Notes under the pieces: model-generated
What the model was told of the DNA's origin: nothing
Database searches by the model: none
Seen by the model: only the letters and a program-made list of their open reading frames with translations
Shown here: positions 1-9,216 of the stretch, piece by piece
Layout: each line of letters begins with the position of its first letter
Position numbering within the stretch: the stretch's first letter is position 1
Assembly (NCBI GenBank): GCA_029237695.1
Contig: CM055279.1
Location: 55,439,530-55,503,529, forward strand
Direction: 5' to 3'
Source: Conchocele bisecta
Taxonomy: Eukaryota > Mollusca > Bivalvia > Lucinida > Thyasiridae
DNA length: 64,000 nucleotides
Position numbers and translations under genes: made by a program

Positions 1-2770
1 CAAATCCACGACCCACCACCCAAGTCTTACCCCAAGGTCAAGGTCACAAACTTAGAATGTTCATAAACTTAACGTTGGGGTAAATGTTGTGTAACTTCTG
101 TTTATTTACAGGGAATGCCTTCATATTTCATACATGCATTCATCTGATGACTCTACCATGCTGTAGCAAATCCACGATCCACCACCCAACCTTTACCCCT
201 AGGTCAAGGTCACAAACTTAGCATGTTCATAAACTTAACGTTGGGGTAAATGTTGTGTAACTTCTGTTTATTTGCAGGGAACGTCTTCATATTTCATACA
301 TGGATTCATCTGATGATACTCTATCATGCTATAGCAAATCCATGACCCACTGCCCATCCCTTACCCCAAGGTCACAAACTTAGCACATTCATAAACTTAA
401 CATTGGGGTAAATGTCTTATAATATCTGTTTTCTTTCATAGAACGCCTTGATATGTCATACATGCATTCCTCAGATGACCCTCTATCATGCTGTAGCAAA
501 CCCACGACTCACCACCCAACCCTTACCCCAAGGTCAAGGTCACAAACCTAGCACATTCATAAACTTAACGTTGGGGTAAATGTTGTGTAACTTCTGTTTA
601 TTTACAGGGAATACCTTCATATTTCATACATGCATTCACCTCATGATACACTATCGCACTATAGCAAATCCATGACCCACCTCCGACCCCTTATCCCAAG
701 GTCAAGGTCACAAACTTAGCACATTCATAAACTTAACGTTGGGGTAAATGTTGTGTAACTTCTGTTTCTTTACAGGGAATGCTTTGATATTTCATACATG
801 CATTCATCTGATGATCCTCTATTGTGCTACAGAAAATCCATGACCCCCCCACCCCTTTCCTCAAGGTCAAGGTCACAAACTTAGCACATTCATTAACTTA
901 ACGTTGGGTAAATGTCTTATAACATCTGTTTCCTTTCATGGAACGCCTTGATATTTCATGCATGCATTCCTCAGATGATCCTCTATCATGCTGTAGCAAA
1001 TCCACAACCCACCACCCAACCCTTACCCCAAGGTCAAGGTCACAAACTTAGCATGTTTATAAACTTAACGTTGGGGTAAATGTTGTGTAACTTCTGTTTC
1101 TTTACAGGGAACGCTTTGATATTTCATACATGCATTCATCTGATGATCCTCTATTGTGCTACAGCAAATCCATGACCCCCCCCCTTTCCTCAAGGTCAAG
1201 GTCACAAACTTAGCACATTCATAAACTTAACGTTGGGGTAAATGTCTTATAACATCTGTTTCCTTTCATGGAACGCCTTAATATTTCATGCATTCATTCC
1301 TCAGATCACCCTCTATTATGCTGTAGCAAATCCACAACCCACCACCCAACCCGTTAACCCCAAGGTCAGGTCACAACTTAGCATTGTTTATAAACTTAAC
1401 GTTGGGGTGGGGTAAATGTTGTGTAACTTCTGTTTCTTTACAGCTTTGATATTATACATGATTCATCTGATGATCTCTATTTGTGCTACAGCAAAAAAAT
1501 CCATGACCCCCCCCCCCACCCCTTTCCCCAGGGTCAAGGTCACAAACTTAGCACATTCATAAACTTAACGTTGGGTAAATGTCTTATAACATCTGTTTCC
1601 TTTCATGGAACGCCTTGATATTTCATGCATGCATTCCTCAGATGACCCTCTATCATGCTGTAGCAAATCCACAACCCACCACCCAACCCTTACCCCAAGG
1701 TCAAGGTCACAAACTTAGCATGTTTATAAACTTAACGTTGGGGTAAATATTGTGTAACTTCTGTTTCTTTACAGGGAACGCTTTGCTATTTCATACATGC
1801 ATTCATCTGATGATCCTCTATTGTGCTACAGCAAATCCATGACCCCCCACCCCTTTCCTCAAGGTCAAGGTCACAAACTTAGCACATTCATAAACTTAAT
1901 GTTGGGGTAAATGTCTTATAACATCTGTTTCCTTTCATGGAATGCCTTAATATTTCATGCATGCATTCCTCAGATGACCCTCTATCATGCTGTAGCATAT
2001 CCACAACCCACCACCCAACCCTTACCCTAAGGTCAAGGTCACAAACTTAGCATGCTTATAAACTTAACGTTGGGGTAAATGTTGTGTAACTTCTGTTTCT
2101 TTACAGGGAACGCTTTGATATTTCATACATGCATTCATCTGATGATCCTCTATTGTGCTACAGCAAATCCATGACACCCCCCACCCCTTTCCCCAAGATC
2201 AACATCATAAACTTAACGTTGGAGTAAATGTCTTTTTATAACTTCTGTTTCTTTACAGAGAACGCCTTGATATTGCATACATGCATTCATCTGATGATAC
2301 TCTATCGTGCTATAGAAAATCCATGACCCACCCCCACCTCTTTTCCCAAGGTCAAGGTCACAAACATAGCACATTCATAAACTTAACGTTGGGGTAAATG
2401 TCTTATAACATCTGTTTCCTTTCATGGAACACCTTGATATTTCATATATGCATTCCTCAGATGACCCTCTATCATGCTGTAGCAAATCCACGACCCACCA
2501 CCCAAGTCTTACCCCAAGGTCAAGGTCACAAACTTAGAATGTTCATAAACTTAACGTTGGGGTAAATGTTGTGTAACTTCTGTTTATTTACAGGGAATGC
2601 CTTCATATTTCATACATGCATTCATCTGATGATACTCTATCGTGCTATAGCAAATCCATGACCCACTGCCCATCCCTTACCCCAAGGTCACAAACTTAGC
2701 ACATTCATAAACTTAACATTGGGATAAATGTCTTATAACTTCTGTTTCCTTTCATGGAACACCTTGTTAT
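1..2770 (+). repeat. Tandem array, ~166-bp unit (internal repeats of a Helentron-like element)
   Basis: About 16 direct repeats of 162-168 bp, measured between successive AACGTTGGGGTAAATG motifs at 71, 237, 399, 567 and 735. Each unit carries AAGGTCAAGGTCACAAACTT, a CTTCTGTTT(A/C) stretch, a TTCATACATGCATTC stretch and AGCAAATCCATGACCC. Two subtypes alternate (TGTTGTGTAACTT versus TGTCTTATAAC), which suggests a two-unit higher-order period. The array continues beyond the left edge. The same units form the core of the element at 46121-49780, so this is probably the remains of another copy. There is no coding potential. Positions about 1330-1500 are indel-rich. Confidence 0.9.
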
Positions 2771-2880
2771 TATGCCCCCGCCACCGAATGGTGAGGGGGG
2801 CATATAGTGTTACTGGCGTCCGTATGTATGTAACGTACGTAACATACGTATGTCCCGAAACCTTAACGCTCGGGTAAATG
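2771..2880 (+). mobile_element. 5' end of a nested Helentron-like element, truncated
   Basis: The segment begins TATGCCCCCGCCACC, loops through GAAT and returns as GGTGAGGGGGGCATA, a near-perfect 15-bp hairpin. A GTCCGTATGTATG leader and the start of its first internal unit (CTTAACGCTCGGGTAAATG) follow. It joins the preceding repeat at CCTTGTTAT, exactly the junction of the complete copy at 47059. After 2880 the sequence returns abruptly to the host 166-bp repeat, so the rest of this copy is lost, possibly by deletion at the shared GGTAAATG motif. Confidence 0.75.
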
Positions 2881-3049
2881 GTCAAGGTCACAAACTTAGA
2901 ATGTTCATAAACTTAACGTTGGGGTAAATGTTGTGTAACTTCTGTTTATTTACAGGGAATACCTTCATATTTCATACATGCATTCACCTCATGATACACT
3001 ATCGTACTATAGCAAATCCATGACCCACCTCCGACCCCTTATCCCCCTT
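2881..3049 (+). repeat. One further 166-bp repeat unit after the truncated insertion
   Basis: The sequence resumes the unit of 1-2770 from GTCAAGGTCACAAACTTAG and ends in the CCGACCCCTTATCCC stretch, where array homology stops. A 76-residue reading frame here is only the repeat read through. Confidence 0.8.
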
Positions 3050-3083
3050 TTCGACTTAACATTTGGGAAATGTGTGTATATTG

Positions 3084-3099
3084 CGATGGCGCGCCATCG
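3084..3099. repeat. 16-bp perfect palindrome
   Basis: CGATGGCGCGCCATCG is fully self-complementary and sits just right of the end of the 166-bp array. It may be a chance palindrome or part of a lost terminal hairpin. No function can be assigned. Confidence 0.5.
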
Positions 3100-3354
3100 A
3101 CTGTGCTCTAGTTTATACTTGTTTTTCCAAAATGAAAGTTTGAACCATATCAACGTGATAAAAGTCGATATTGCACTCCATCAAAATACCCACTTTTCCA
3201 AATTTTAAAATCCGAAATAGGGAGATAATCCATGAGCCGGGAATTAAATTAAGGGATGGTGCTGAAATATGTGAACGGCTTTAACTTTCCAATGAAATAT
3301 ATGTTGTCACCTCCCATGAATGATTTCCACTAGTTATGACAGGGTTGTGACTGA

Positions 3355-3387
3355 GACAGGGCCACCCACAGGGCGGGTGGCCCTGTC
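3355..3387. repeat. Inverted repeat, 13-bp arms and 7-bp loop
   Basis: GACAGGGCCACCC at 3355-3367 is perfectly complementary to GGGTGGCCCTGTC at 3375-3387. It lies in the intron left of forkhead exon 1. It is much more GC-rich than its surroundings and is probably the terminal hairpin of a mobile element. Antisense reading frames of 65 codons across it show no recognisable protein. Confidence 0.7.
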
Positions 3388-3489
3388 AGAGTTTGTTTGT
3401 GGGACTGTTGCTGACGTATGATATAAAGTGGTAGATACTTGTAGGTAGACAGGGATTTTTGTTGCGTCTCCTTTTGCAGCAGGCGCAAC

Positions 3490-3665
3490 TTTGTTTGGTG
3501 CTTTTCCGTTGTCGTCTTCATCCGCATCCACTAACTTAACAACATTTAGGTCAATTTCTTATTCTTATAAGATCTGTTTCCTTTCATGGAACTTCTTGAT
3601 ATTTCACATATGCATTCCTCTGATGGTCCTCCTTCATTCTGTTAACATGACTCTCCGACCCACTT
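3490..3665 (+). repeat. Degenerate single-copy fragment of the ~166-bp repeat family
   Basis: A GTCGTCTTCATCC leader is followed by ACTTAACAACATTTAGG, CTGTTTCCTTTCATGGAAC and TTTCACATATGCATTCCTC, the same order of motifs as in the array at 1-2770 but diverged. It is an old element relic inside the FoxJ gene region. Confidence 0.65.
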
Positions 3666-3777
3666 TCTTTTCTATTTTACTTATTTCTCAACAAAAATAT
3701 ATATTGTAACTAATTAATGGCCTGTCACCGCATATTCTTTGCAATAGACATACTGTTCATGTGACCGTCTATTTCAG

Positions 3778-3864
3778 GGTTCGTACTGGGCCATTGACAG
3801 CAATCCTCCGGAAGATCCCTTACCATTTAGGAGCAATAGAAAACGGAAATACGTCAATGAACGG
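3778..3864 (+). CDS. FoxJ2/3: FOXJ2/FOXJ3-type forkhead factor, exon encoding the end of the forkhead domain
   Basis: This 87-bp exon encodes 29 residues in phase 0. It follows a pyrimidine-rich acceptor (GTCTATTTCAG) and ends at donor CGG|GTATAC. The product begins GSYWAIDSNPPED, which is wing 2 and the end of a forkhead (winged-helix) DNA-binding domain. A basic tail with the core NRKRK follows, likely nuclear localisation or DNA-backbone contact. In the FOXJ2/FOXJ3 group the domain also ends GSYWAID followed by an acidic/proline stretch and a basic patch, and the next residues match the exon at 8303. The product should be a nuclear transcription factor. The helix-3 part of the domain must lie on an exon left of the window; I find none in 1-3777. 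The GTATAC donor is unusual but keeps the frame into exon 2. Confidence 0.9.
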
Positions 3865-5090
3865 GTATACTATAGCTTGTCTTGTCATGTAGTACTGCTT
3901 GTGCATGACAGGTACTTGTTTTAAATGCATAACTTTTACCAATATTGCTAATGTCGCCATGAAATATATGTAACCCAGACAAAACTTGAAACTGTTATTA
4001 CTGTTGTTGGTAACTGGTAGCTAATTAATTTACATTTTGTTGTGGTAAATTAAACCTATACTCCCACGTTCCAGGTTGTTATATATGAGATACAGTAAAA
4101 ATTTGACCCTTCGGACTGGCAACGGACTTGAAAAAAAGTTTGAGTCAGGCATAGTTTGAGGGAAAGAAAATAACTACTAGTCAATGATTTCATTTCATTT
4201 AGGAATGACACCATTGATTGACGTTTGTAAGGCCTTCTGGAAGAAATATCAAGTTGTCGTGAGCATGTTTACTATGCTATAATTAAGCTTCACAACCATG
4301 AACCATTTTAATTGCTAGTGAATGTTTTTTATCACGGATCATTTGCTTACAAAAGCAGTAAAGTTTTTACAAAAGATCGGCGTAAAATAACATTCAATAA
4401 ACGAAAGTAGACAGGTGTGCAACGTCATATTCCAAGAATGTGTCTATAAATAGCACACTGGTTTATTAAATATTCAAATTGTATGAACAAAATTACAGAA
4501 CTCGACTGACGCATCAATCTTCAGTTATTACACCACTTAATTATTAAATTTGTGTTTTAATGTAACCTGCCTGTCGAGGGAAACAATTCAAAGAGACCGC
4601 CGGTCATGAAATTTGCACCTCGTTAGGCAAACAAATCATCCGACAACAGCCTTACCTGTACGAGTTATCGAGAGTAATTAACGTTGTTTGACTGCCCAAG
4701 GGACCGCGTCTTTGGTTCGAGAGTTCGAATTTGCCATAGTTCAAATTTTAGGTAAACCTTTGAATGATTTATATAGGAAATTTGTCGGGACTGCGCGGCG
4801 AGTTCAAGTTTTCCGGACTGTTCGACAAAGACGTGTTCGAGGGATCAAATTTTTACTGTATTTGTTTTGTCTATTCTTTAGATATAACATTTTTCGGGCA
4901 AAATAGACATTACCAGACATGTACATTGGCAGTATTATACTTTTTATGTCAAACGTGAATTGCCACTCTTGATATCAGGGCCGATAACCATGCTTCTTTA
5001 GAAAGTTAACAGAAACAACTATTGATGTTGATAAAAGTATGTATTCAGGTGACACATTTAATTGATATTAATAATTGAATTCTGATTTTT
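3865..5090 (+). other. FoxJ2/3 intron, mostly non-repetitive
   Basis: AT-rich intronic sequence following exon 1. I see no further exon, RNA gene or clear mobile element. Frames near 4688-4958 lack splice-site support and domain similarity. This is the largest apparently unique stretch in the left half of the window. Confidence 0.6.
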
Positions 5091-6244
5091 AGCGCGCCTT
5101 TCAAAGAAAGGAGTGCTTATGGCATACCCTTGGCGTTGTAGTCAGCGCTTGTCCGTCCGCCTGTCTGGTTGTCTGTCCGTCCATCCATCTTCAAAAATGC
5201 AAAAGCTTAAAGTTGTGGGAAATTTGTTATATTTTTTTCCTTTCATCAAACCTTTTGATATTTCACACATGCCATCTCTAATGATTCTCTATCATGCTGT
5301 GACAAATCAACATTGGGGAAAATTGTTTCCTTTCACTAAACAAACTTTTTGATATTTCACACATGCCTTTCTCTAATGATTCTCTATCATGCTGTGACAA
5401 ATCCACGACCCTCAGATCCCCGCTAATTCCAAGGTCAAGGTCACATTTGTGCTTTCATAAACATAACATTGGGGGAAATTTGTTATAATTTCTGTTTCCT
5501 TTCACCGATCTTCTTGATATTTGGGGGGGTATACTGGGGTCCGGTTGTCCGTCCGTGCATCCGTCCTTCACTAAACTTAACATCAGAGAAATATGTTATA
5601 ACTTCTATTTCTTTCATCTAAAATGCTTAATATTTCTCACATGCATTCCTGTAAGGCTCTACTACCATGCTGTGCCAAATTCACCACCGTCCAACCCCCG
5701 CTGATCCCAAGGTCAAGGTCAAATACTTAGTCTCGTTACAAAACTTAACATCAGAGAAATATGTTATAACTTATATTTCCTTCATCTAAAATGCTTAATA
5801 TTTCACACATGCATTCCTGTAAGGCTCTACTACCATGCTGTGCCAAATCCATGACCGTCCAACCCCTGCTGATCCCAAGGTCAAATACTTTGTCTCTTTA
5901 CAAAACTTAACATCAGAGAAATATTGTTATAACTTCTATTTCCTTCATATAAAATGCTTAATATTTCACACATGCATTCCTGTAAGACTCTACTACCATG
6001 CTGTGCCAAATCCACGACCTTCCAACCGCTGCTGATCCCAATGTCAAGGTAAAATACTTAGTCTCTTTACAAAACTTAACATCAGAGAAATATGTTATAA
6101 CTTCTATTTCTTTCATTTAAAATTCTTAATATTTCATGCATGCATTCCTCTTAGGCTCTACTATCATGCTGTGACAAATTCCCGCTGATCTCGAGGTCAA
6201 GGTCACATACTTAGTCTCTTTACAAAACTTAACATCAGAGAAAT
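5091..6244 (+). mobile_element. Helentron-like element with ~165-bp internal repeats
   Basis: The 5' end AGCGCGCCTTTC-AAA-GAAAGGAGTGC forms a hairpin after a T run, followed by a (GTCCGTCC) leader. Units of 153-169 bp follow, timed by ACATCAGAGAAATATG at about 5580, 5749, 5911, 6080 and 6233. They contain CCCAAGGTCAAGGTCA and TTTCACACATGCATTCCTG, so they are distant relatives of the array at 1-2770. A second leader (GGGGGGGTATACTGGGG) at about 5523 suggests a composite. No clear 3' end is visible. Confidence 0.7.
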
Positions 6245-6400
6245 TATAACTTCTATTTCCTTGCTCGGATCTGCTTCACATTTCATATACACATTGCTCC
6301 AATGGACCTCTACCACCCTGTGGCAAATTCACGTTCATGCCACTCCTGCTAAGCCCAGAGTCAAGGTCACAAGCCCACACACTTGGAAATTTTTACATAT
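6245..6400 (+). repeat. Single unit of the TATGCCCCC-family internal repeat
   Basis: TTGCTCGGATCTGCTTCACA, ATTGCTCCAATGG and GCTAAGCCCAGAGTCAAGG match the internal units of the nested element at 47059-47852. It is joined directly to the previous array, so this is a chimeric fragment. Confidence 0.65.
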
Positions 6401-6840
6401 TTTAGGGGTACCTGGGTCCACGCGGGGGGGGGGGGGTGGTATTCCGTTACTGACCAATCTAGTTATTGTGTGGATATGCGGCAGACTGATAATGGCAAGG
6501 AAGTACTACATGTATATGCAATTACTGTCCATGCGTGCGTCTGTGTGTCCGTCCATCTGTCCGTCCGAAATCTGCGTTAAAGTTTTTAAATACCTTATAT
6601 CTGTGCAGTACTAAGTCACATTGACTTGAAACTTCATATGCTTATTAGTCATCATCCATATATTGATGTTGTGTCCCACTCATGCGGCCCCTGTGTCCAA
6701 GGTCAAATGACTAAAGTTTGCGTTAAAACTTTTACATTCCTTATATCTCCACAACCCTTAATTCAAACTTCATATAAATACACTCCGAGACCATCAAATG
6801 CCTCGGCGGGCTCGACATGCGGGCCGCGGCCATCTGGTTT
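6401..6840 (+). mobile_element. Fragment of another Helentron-like family
   Basis: The segment includes a 13-G run at 6424-6436, a (GTCCGTCC) leader near 6548, and two ~150-bp units containing GTTAAAGTTTTTA or GTTAAAACTTTTA and GCGGCCCCTGTGTCCAAGGTC. It ends with GGCTCGACATGCGGGCCGCG, which resembles the 3' ends GGCGCGACATGCAGGCCACG found at 58447, 59702 and 60286. It lies entirely within the FoxJ2/3 intron. Confidence 0.6.
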
Positions 6841-6920
6841 AATTCCTAGATAGAACATTTTGTGCCTACTTTAAAGGTAGATGCCCACTCAGTAGGCACA
6901 AAATATTCTTTATAGGAATT
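6841..6920. repeat. ~30-bp-arm inverted repeat at the left edge of a TIR element
   Basis: ATTTTGTGCCTACT at 6857-6870 pairs with AGTAGGCACAAAAT at 6891-6904. AATTCCTA at the outer left and TAGGAATT at the outer right extend the stem with a few mismatches. The right arm coincides with the left end of the TIR element at 6881, so this may be a second, abutting terminus of the same family. Confidence 0.7.
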
Positions 6921-8208
6921 AAATAAGTGTATAATTGTGTCACTATTCTACCAATTCTAAAAATTATGAGTGCCGGCTATGCAGATATAAACATTTAGTA
7001 ATATGGTGCGACTATAGTCACCGCTTTTTCCGTCGTCGTCCGAAATGTCAAAAAGTTGTACAAGCCTCGTCGAAAGGTTTGTACAAGGTCATCATGATAT
7101 AACTTTAATATTACTTGATAGATTGCTTCAATATTTGGACACTTGATACATGTGAGCATTTGGAACACACTCGTGCTGCCATTAACATGACCTTGATCAT
7201 TTGTACCGTCACATTTTTGCGGAAACACTTAGCCATTTTTATTGCGTCAAAAAGTTAGTACAAGTTTCTTCATCATTTTATTACATTAATATTACTGGAT
7301 GGATTGCTTCAATATTTGGACACCTGATACATGTAAGCATTTTGGAACACACTCATGCCGCCATGCCATGCCGTCATGACCTTTATGTCAAAAAGTTTCT
7401 TCAACCTTGACCTTTTTCGTGTTTTAAGCATGCACTTCTCAGACAGTTTTTGTGATGTTTACTTTAGTACATGCCCATCATCATGCTACGGTCAAATGCC
7501 TCGGCAGACACGACACGGCTTCTGTGGTGGAATTCTTGTGGAAAGATGTTTTTAGAGCATATTATACAGAATTAAACATAAAAACAGATTTAACAAATAT
7601 AGATACATATTTGGTTAATAGTCTATTTACAACACTAACATAAAAATTGGTACAACACTATGTTTTAAACAACTATATGATAAAGGAATCAGATTCATAA
7701 ATGACATGTTAAATGTTGACAATCAGTTTTTTACCAGAGCATAAGTAGTATATAGGGTATGAGTTCATTACCGCGACTAAGGGGAAATGAATTGGTGGGT
7801 GTTTATGCTCCCACCACTACAAAAATGGGTCATATGGGGGTCAAACAAAAAAATATATGTATTTTTCTTGGTGTACATCCATGTATGTTTTGACAAGTTT
7901 TCATTATGTTAACAACAACACTGACTATTACGGGGAGAATAAAAACATATCCAAACTGAAAAAGTATGATCATTGCACTTCAAAAAAGAAATAAAAGAAA
8001 TAAAATAGTAATGTCCGGTAACATTTTAAGGAAACACCGGTTATTGCCCCTGATATTGGTGTGTAATTTTATGTCTGATATAAAATGTATAATAATGCCA
8101 ATTAATATGTGGGGTAATGGTGAATAAATGTTTATTTTGCCAGAAAATATCTCAGATGATGTCTCTTATAAAGAATTAAAGAATATTTTGTACCTACTGA
8201 GTGGGCAT
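6881..8208. mobile_element. Non-autonomous TIR element, ~1.3 kb
   Basis: The ends ATGCCCACTCAGTAGG (6881-6896) and CCTACTGAGTGGGCAT (8193-8208) are exact reverse complements. Homology continues inward through ACAAAATATTCTTTA and its partner at 8171-8190. No transposase frame is present. A target duplication is not obvious: the flanks read GGTAG and GTACA. The right end lies only about 95 bp before the acceptor of FoxJ2/3 exon 2. Confidence 0.7.
7016..7547 (+). repeat. Two-unit tandem repeat nested in the TIR element
   Basis: GATTGCTTCAATATTTGGAC recurs about 180 bp apart, together with GTCAAAAAGTT and GGAACACACTC. The block starts with a GTCGTCGTCCG-like leader and ends AATGCCTCGGCAGACACG followed by GAATTCTTGT, which resembles the 3' ends of the other Helentron-like families in this window. 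It is probably a small copy inserted in the older TIR element. Confidence 0.55.
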
Positions 8209-8302
8209 GTACAATTAAAGCTAGTCCACCAAATTTCTCAAAATAAAAATGATTGTCTCGTGTCCGGTTGGAGAAGCTGTACATATATGTCTCTGGTTTC
8301 AG

Positions 8303-8404
8303 GGATCACCATACAGTCCTGAGTCGGGCGACTCGAGTCTCGGTTCCCCACCAACCCTATCCCAGCTCAGTGTACAAGTAGCCAGCCTCCCAGTCAACAC
8401 ACAG
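8303..8404 (+). CDS. FoxJ2/3: FOXJ2/FOXJ3-type forkhead factor, exon just after the DNA-binding domain
   Basis: This 102-bp exon encodes 34 residues, phase 0 at both ends. The acceptor is GTCTCTGGTTTCAG at 8302 and the donor is ACACAG|GTACCT. It opens GSPYSPESGDSSLG, which after the R that closes the previous exon gives the R-x-S-P-Y-S-x-(D/E)-S-x-D-S-L-G pattern I recall after the forkhead domain of vertebrate FOXJ3 (memory, not a database search). The last 13 residues, LSVQVASLPVNTQ, are encoded by the first full copy of the 64-bp minisatellite unit. The array thus begins inside the exon: the preceding exonic stretch from about 8341 already resembles the non-exonic part of the unit. Reading through the donor keeps the frame open only to 8461. 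Splicing to 38739 keeps phase 0. Confidence 0.8.
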
Positions 8405-8429
8405 GTACCTCAGCCACTCCCTGTCCCAG

Positions 8430-8468
8430 CTCAGTGTACAAGTAGCCAGTCTCCCAGTTAACACACAG
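8430..8468 (+). other. Representative 39-nt exon-like cassette in a minisatellite unit
   Basis: The second unit shows the pattern repeated through the array. A pyrimidine-rich CACTCCCTGTCCCAG ends at 8429. A 39-nt stop-free segment then reads LSVQVASLPVNTQ in the frame of exon 2, followed by GTACCT at 8469. The cassette is 13 codons and phase 0/0, so using it would insert 13 residues without a frame change. The 25-bp spacer to the next cassette is too short for a normal animal intron, but skipping one unit gives 89 bp. No evidence of use can be seen in genomic DNA. Confidence 0.45.
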
Positions 8469-8813
8469 GTACCTCATCCACTCCCTGTCCCAGCTCAGTT
8501 TACAAGTAGCCAGCCTCCCAGTCAACACACTGGTACCTCAGCCACTCCCTGTCCCAGCTCAGTGTACTCAGTGTACAAGTAGCGAACCTCCCAATCAACA
8601 CACAGGTACCTCAGCCACTCCCTGTCCCAGCTCAATTTACAAGTAGCCAGCCTCCCAGTCAACACACTGGTACCTCAGCCACTCCCTGTCCCAGCTCAGT
8701 GTACAAGTAGCCAGTCTCCCAGTCAACACACAGGTACCTCAGTCACTCCCTGTCCCAGCTCAGTGTACAAATAGCCAGCCTCCCAGTCAACGCACAGGTA
8801 CCTCTGCCACTCC

Positions 8814-9216
8814 AGTGGGTGGCAGGTGGAAGCACGCGATGGGTAATTTAACGATCGAGGTTCATCCTTACCGGAATCCCAACTGGAGACCTGGTTTGGC
8901 CCTCACATACGTCTTTGGCATTTTGTATGTGACAGTTGAATCTGGTTATACCCTTATAAGAGTAATCCTACCGGTATTACTTTTAAATAGGGGAAGGGGT
9001 CAAGTGACTTTGGTGCTGTATGGACCTGGCACCATGCCAGGTTATTCTAATTTCAGGGCTGAATATGTTGTATCTCGATGTAAATATTCCGTTCTGATTT
9101 TGGGATTTTCCCCCCAATGCAGCAGGTTAAAATGGGATCGAACCTGTTTGCCCGGCCTTACATGACCGTAGCTGTTTATAGGCCGTTAAACACCGATAAA
9201 CAAACAAACAAACAAA
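8814..9216 (+). mobile_element. SINE-like retroposon inserted in the minisatellite, with 12-bp target duplication
   Basis: This 403-bp non-satellite insert is flanked by CTCTGCCACTCC at 8802-8813 and again at 9217-9228. It ends in a CAAACAAACAAAC tail. Internal blocks (TTTGGCCCTCA, CTGGCACCA, TTCTAATTTCAG, GGGATTT(A/T)CCCCC) match the second copy at 41801-42270 in the same orientation. Its 5' end is about 70 bp shorter, so it is probably 5' truncated. The 116-codon frame inside has no recognisable domain. Because the host unit is a satellite monomer, the empty site is known exactly. Confidence 0.85.

Noticed and set aside
3355..3387. Bacterial-type terminator hairpin
   Set aside because: The context is a eukaryotic intron; no T tract follows in a suitable position and no bacterial gene is nearby.
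3334..3531. Antisense frame beginning MDADEDDNGKAPNK
   Set aside because: It overlaps the hairpin at 3355 and the leader of a degenerate repeat fragment. No splice signals or domain.
8815..9165. 116-codon frame right of the first satellite units
   Set aside because: It lies entirely in the retroposon defined by the 12-bp target duplication. The homologous copy at 41801 does not keep the frame.
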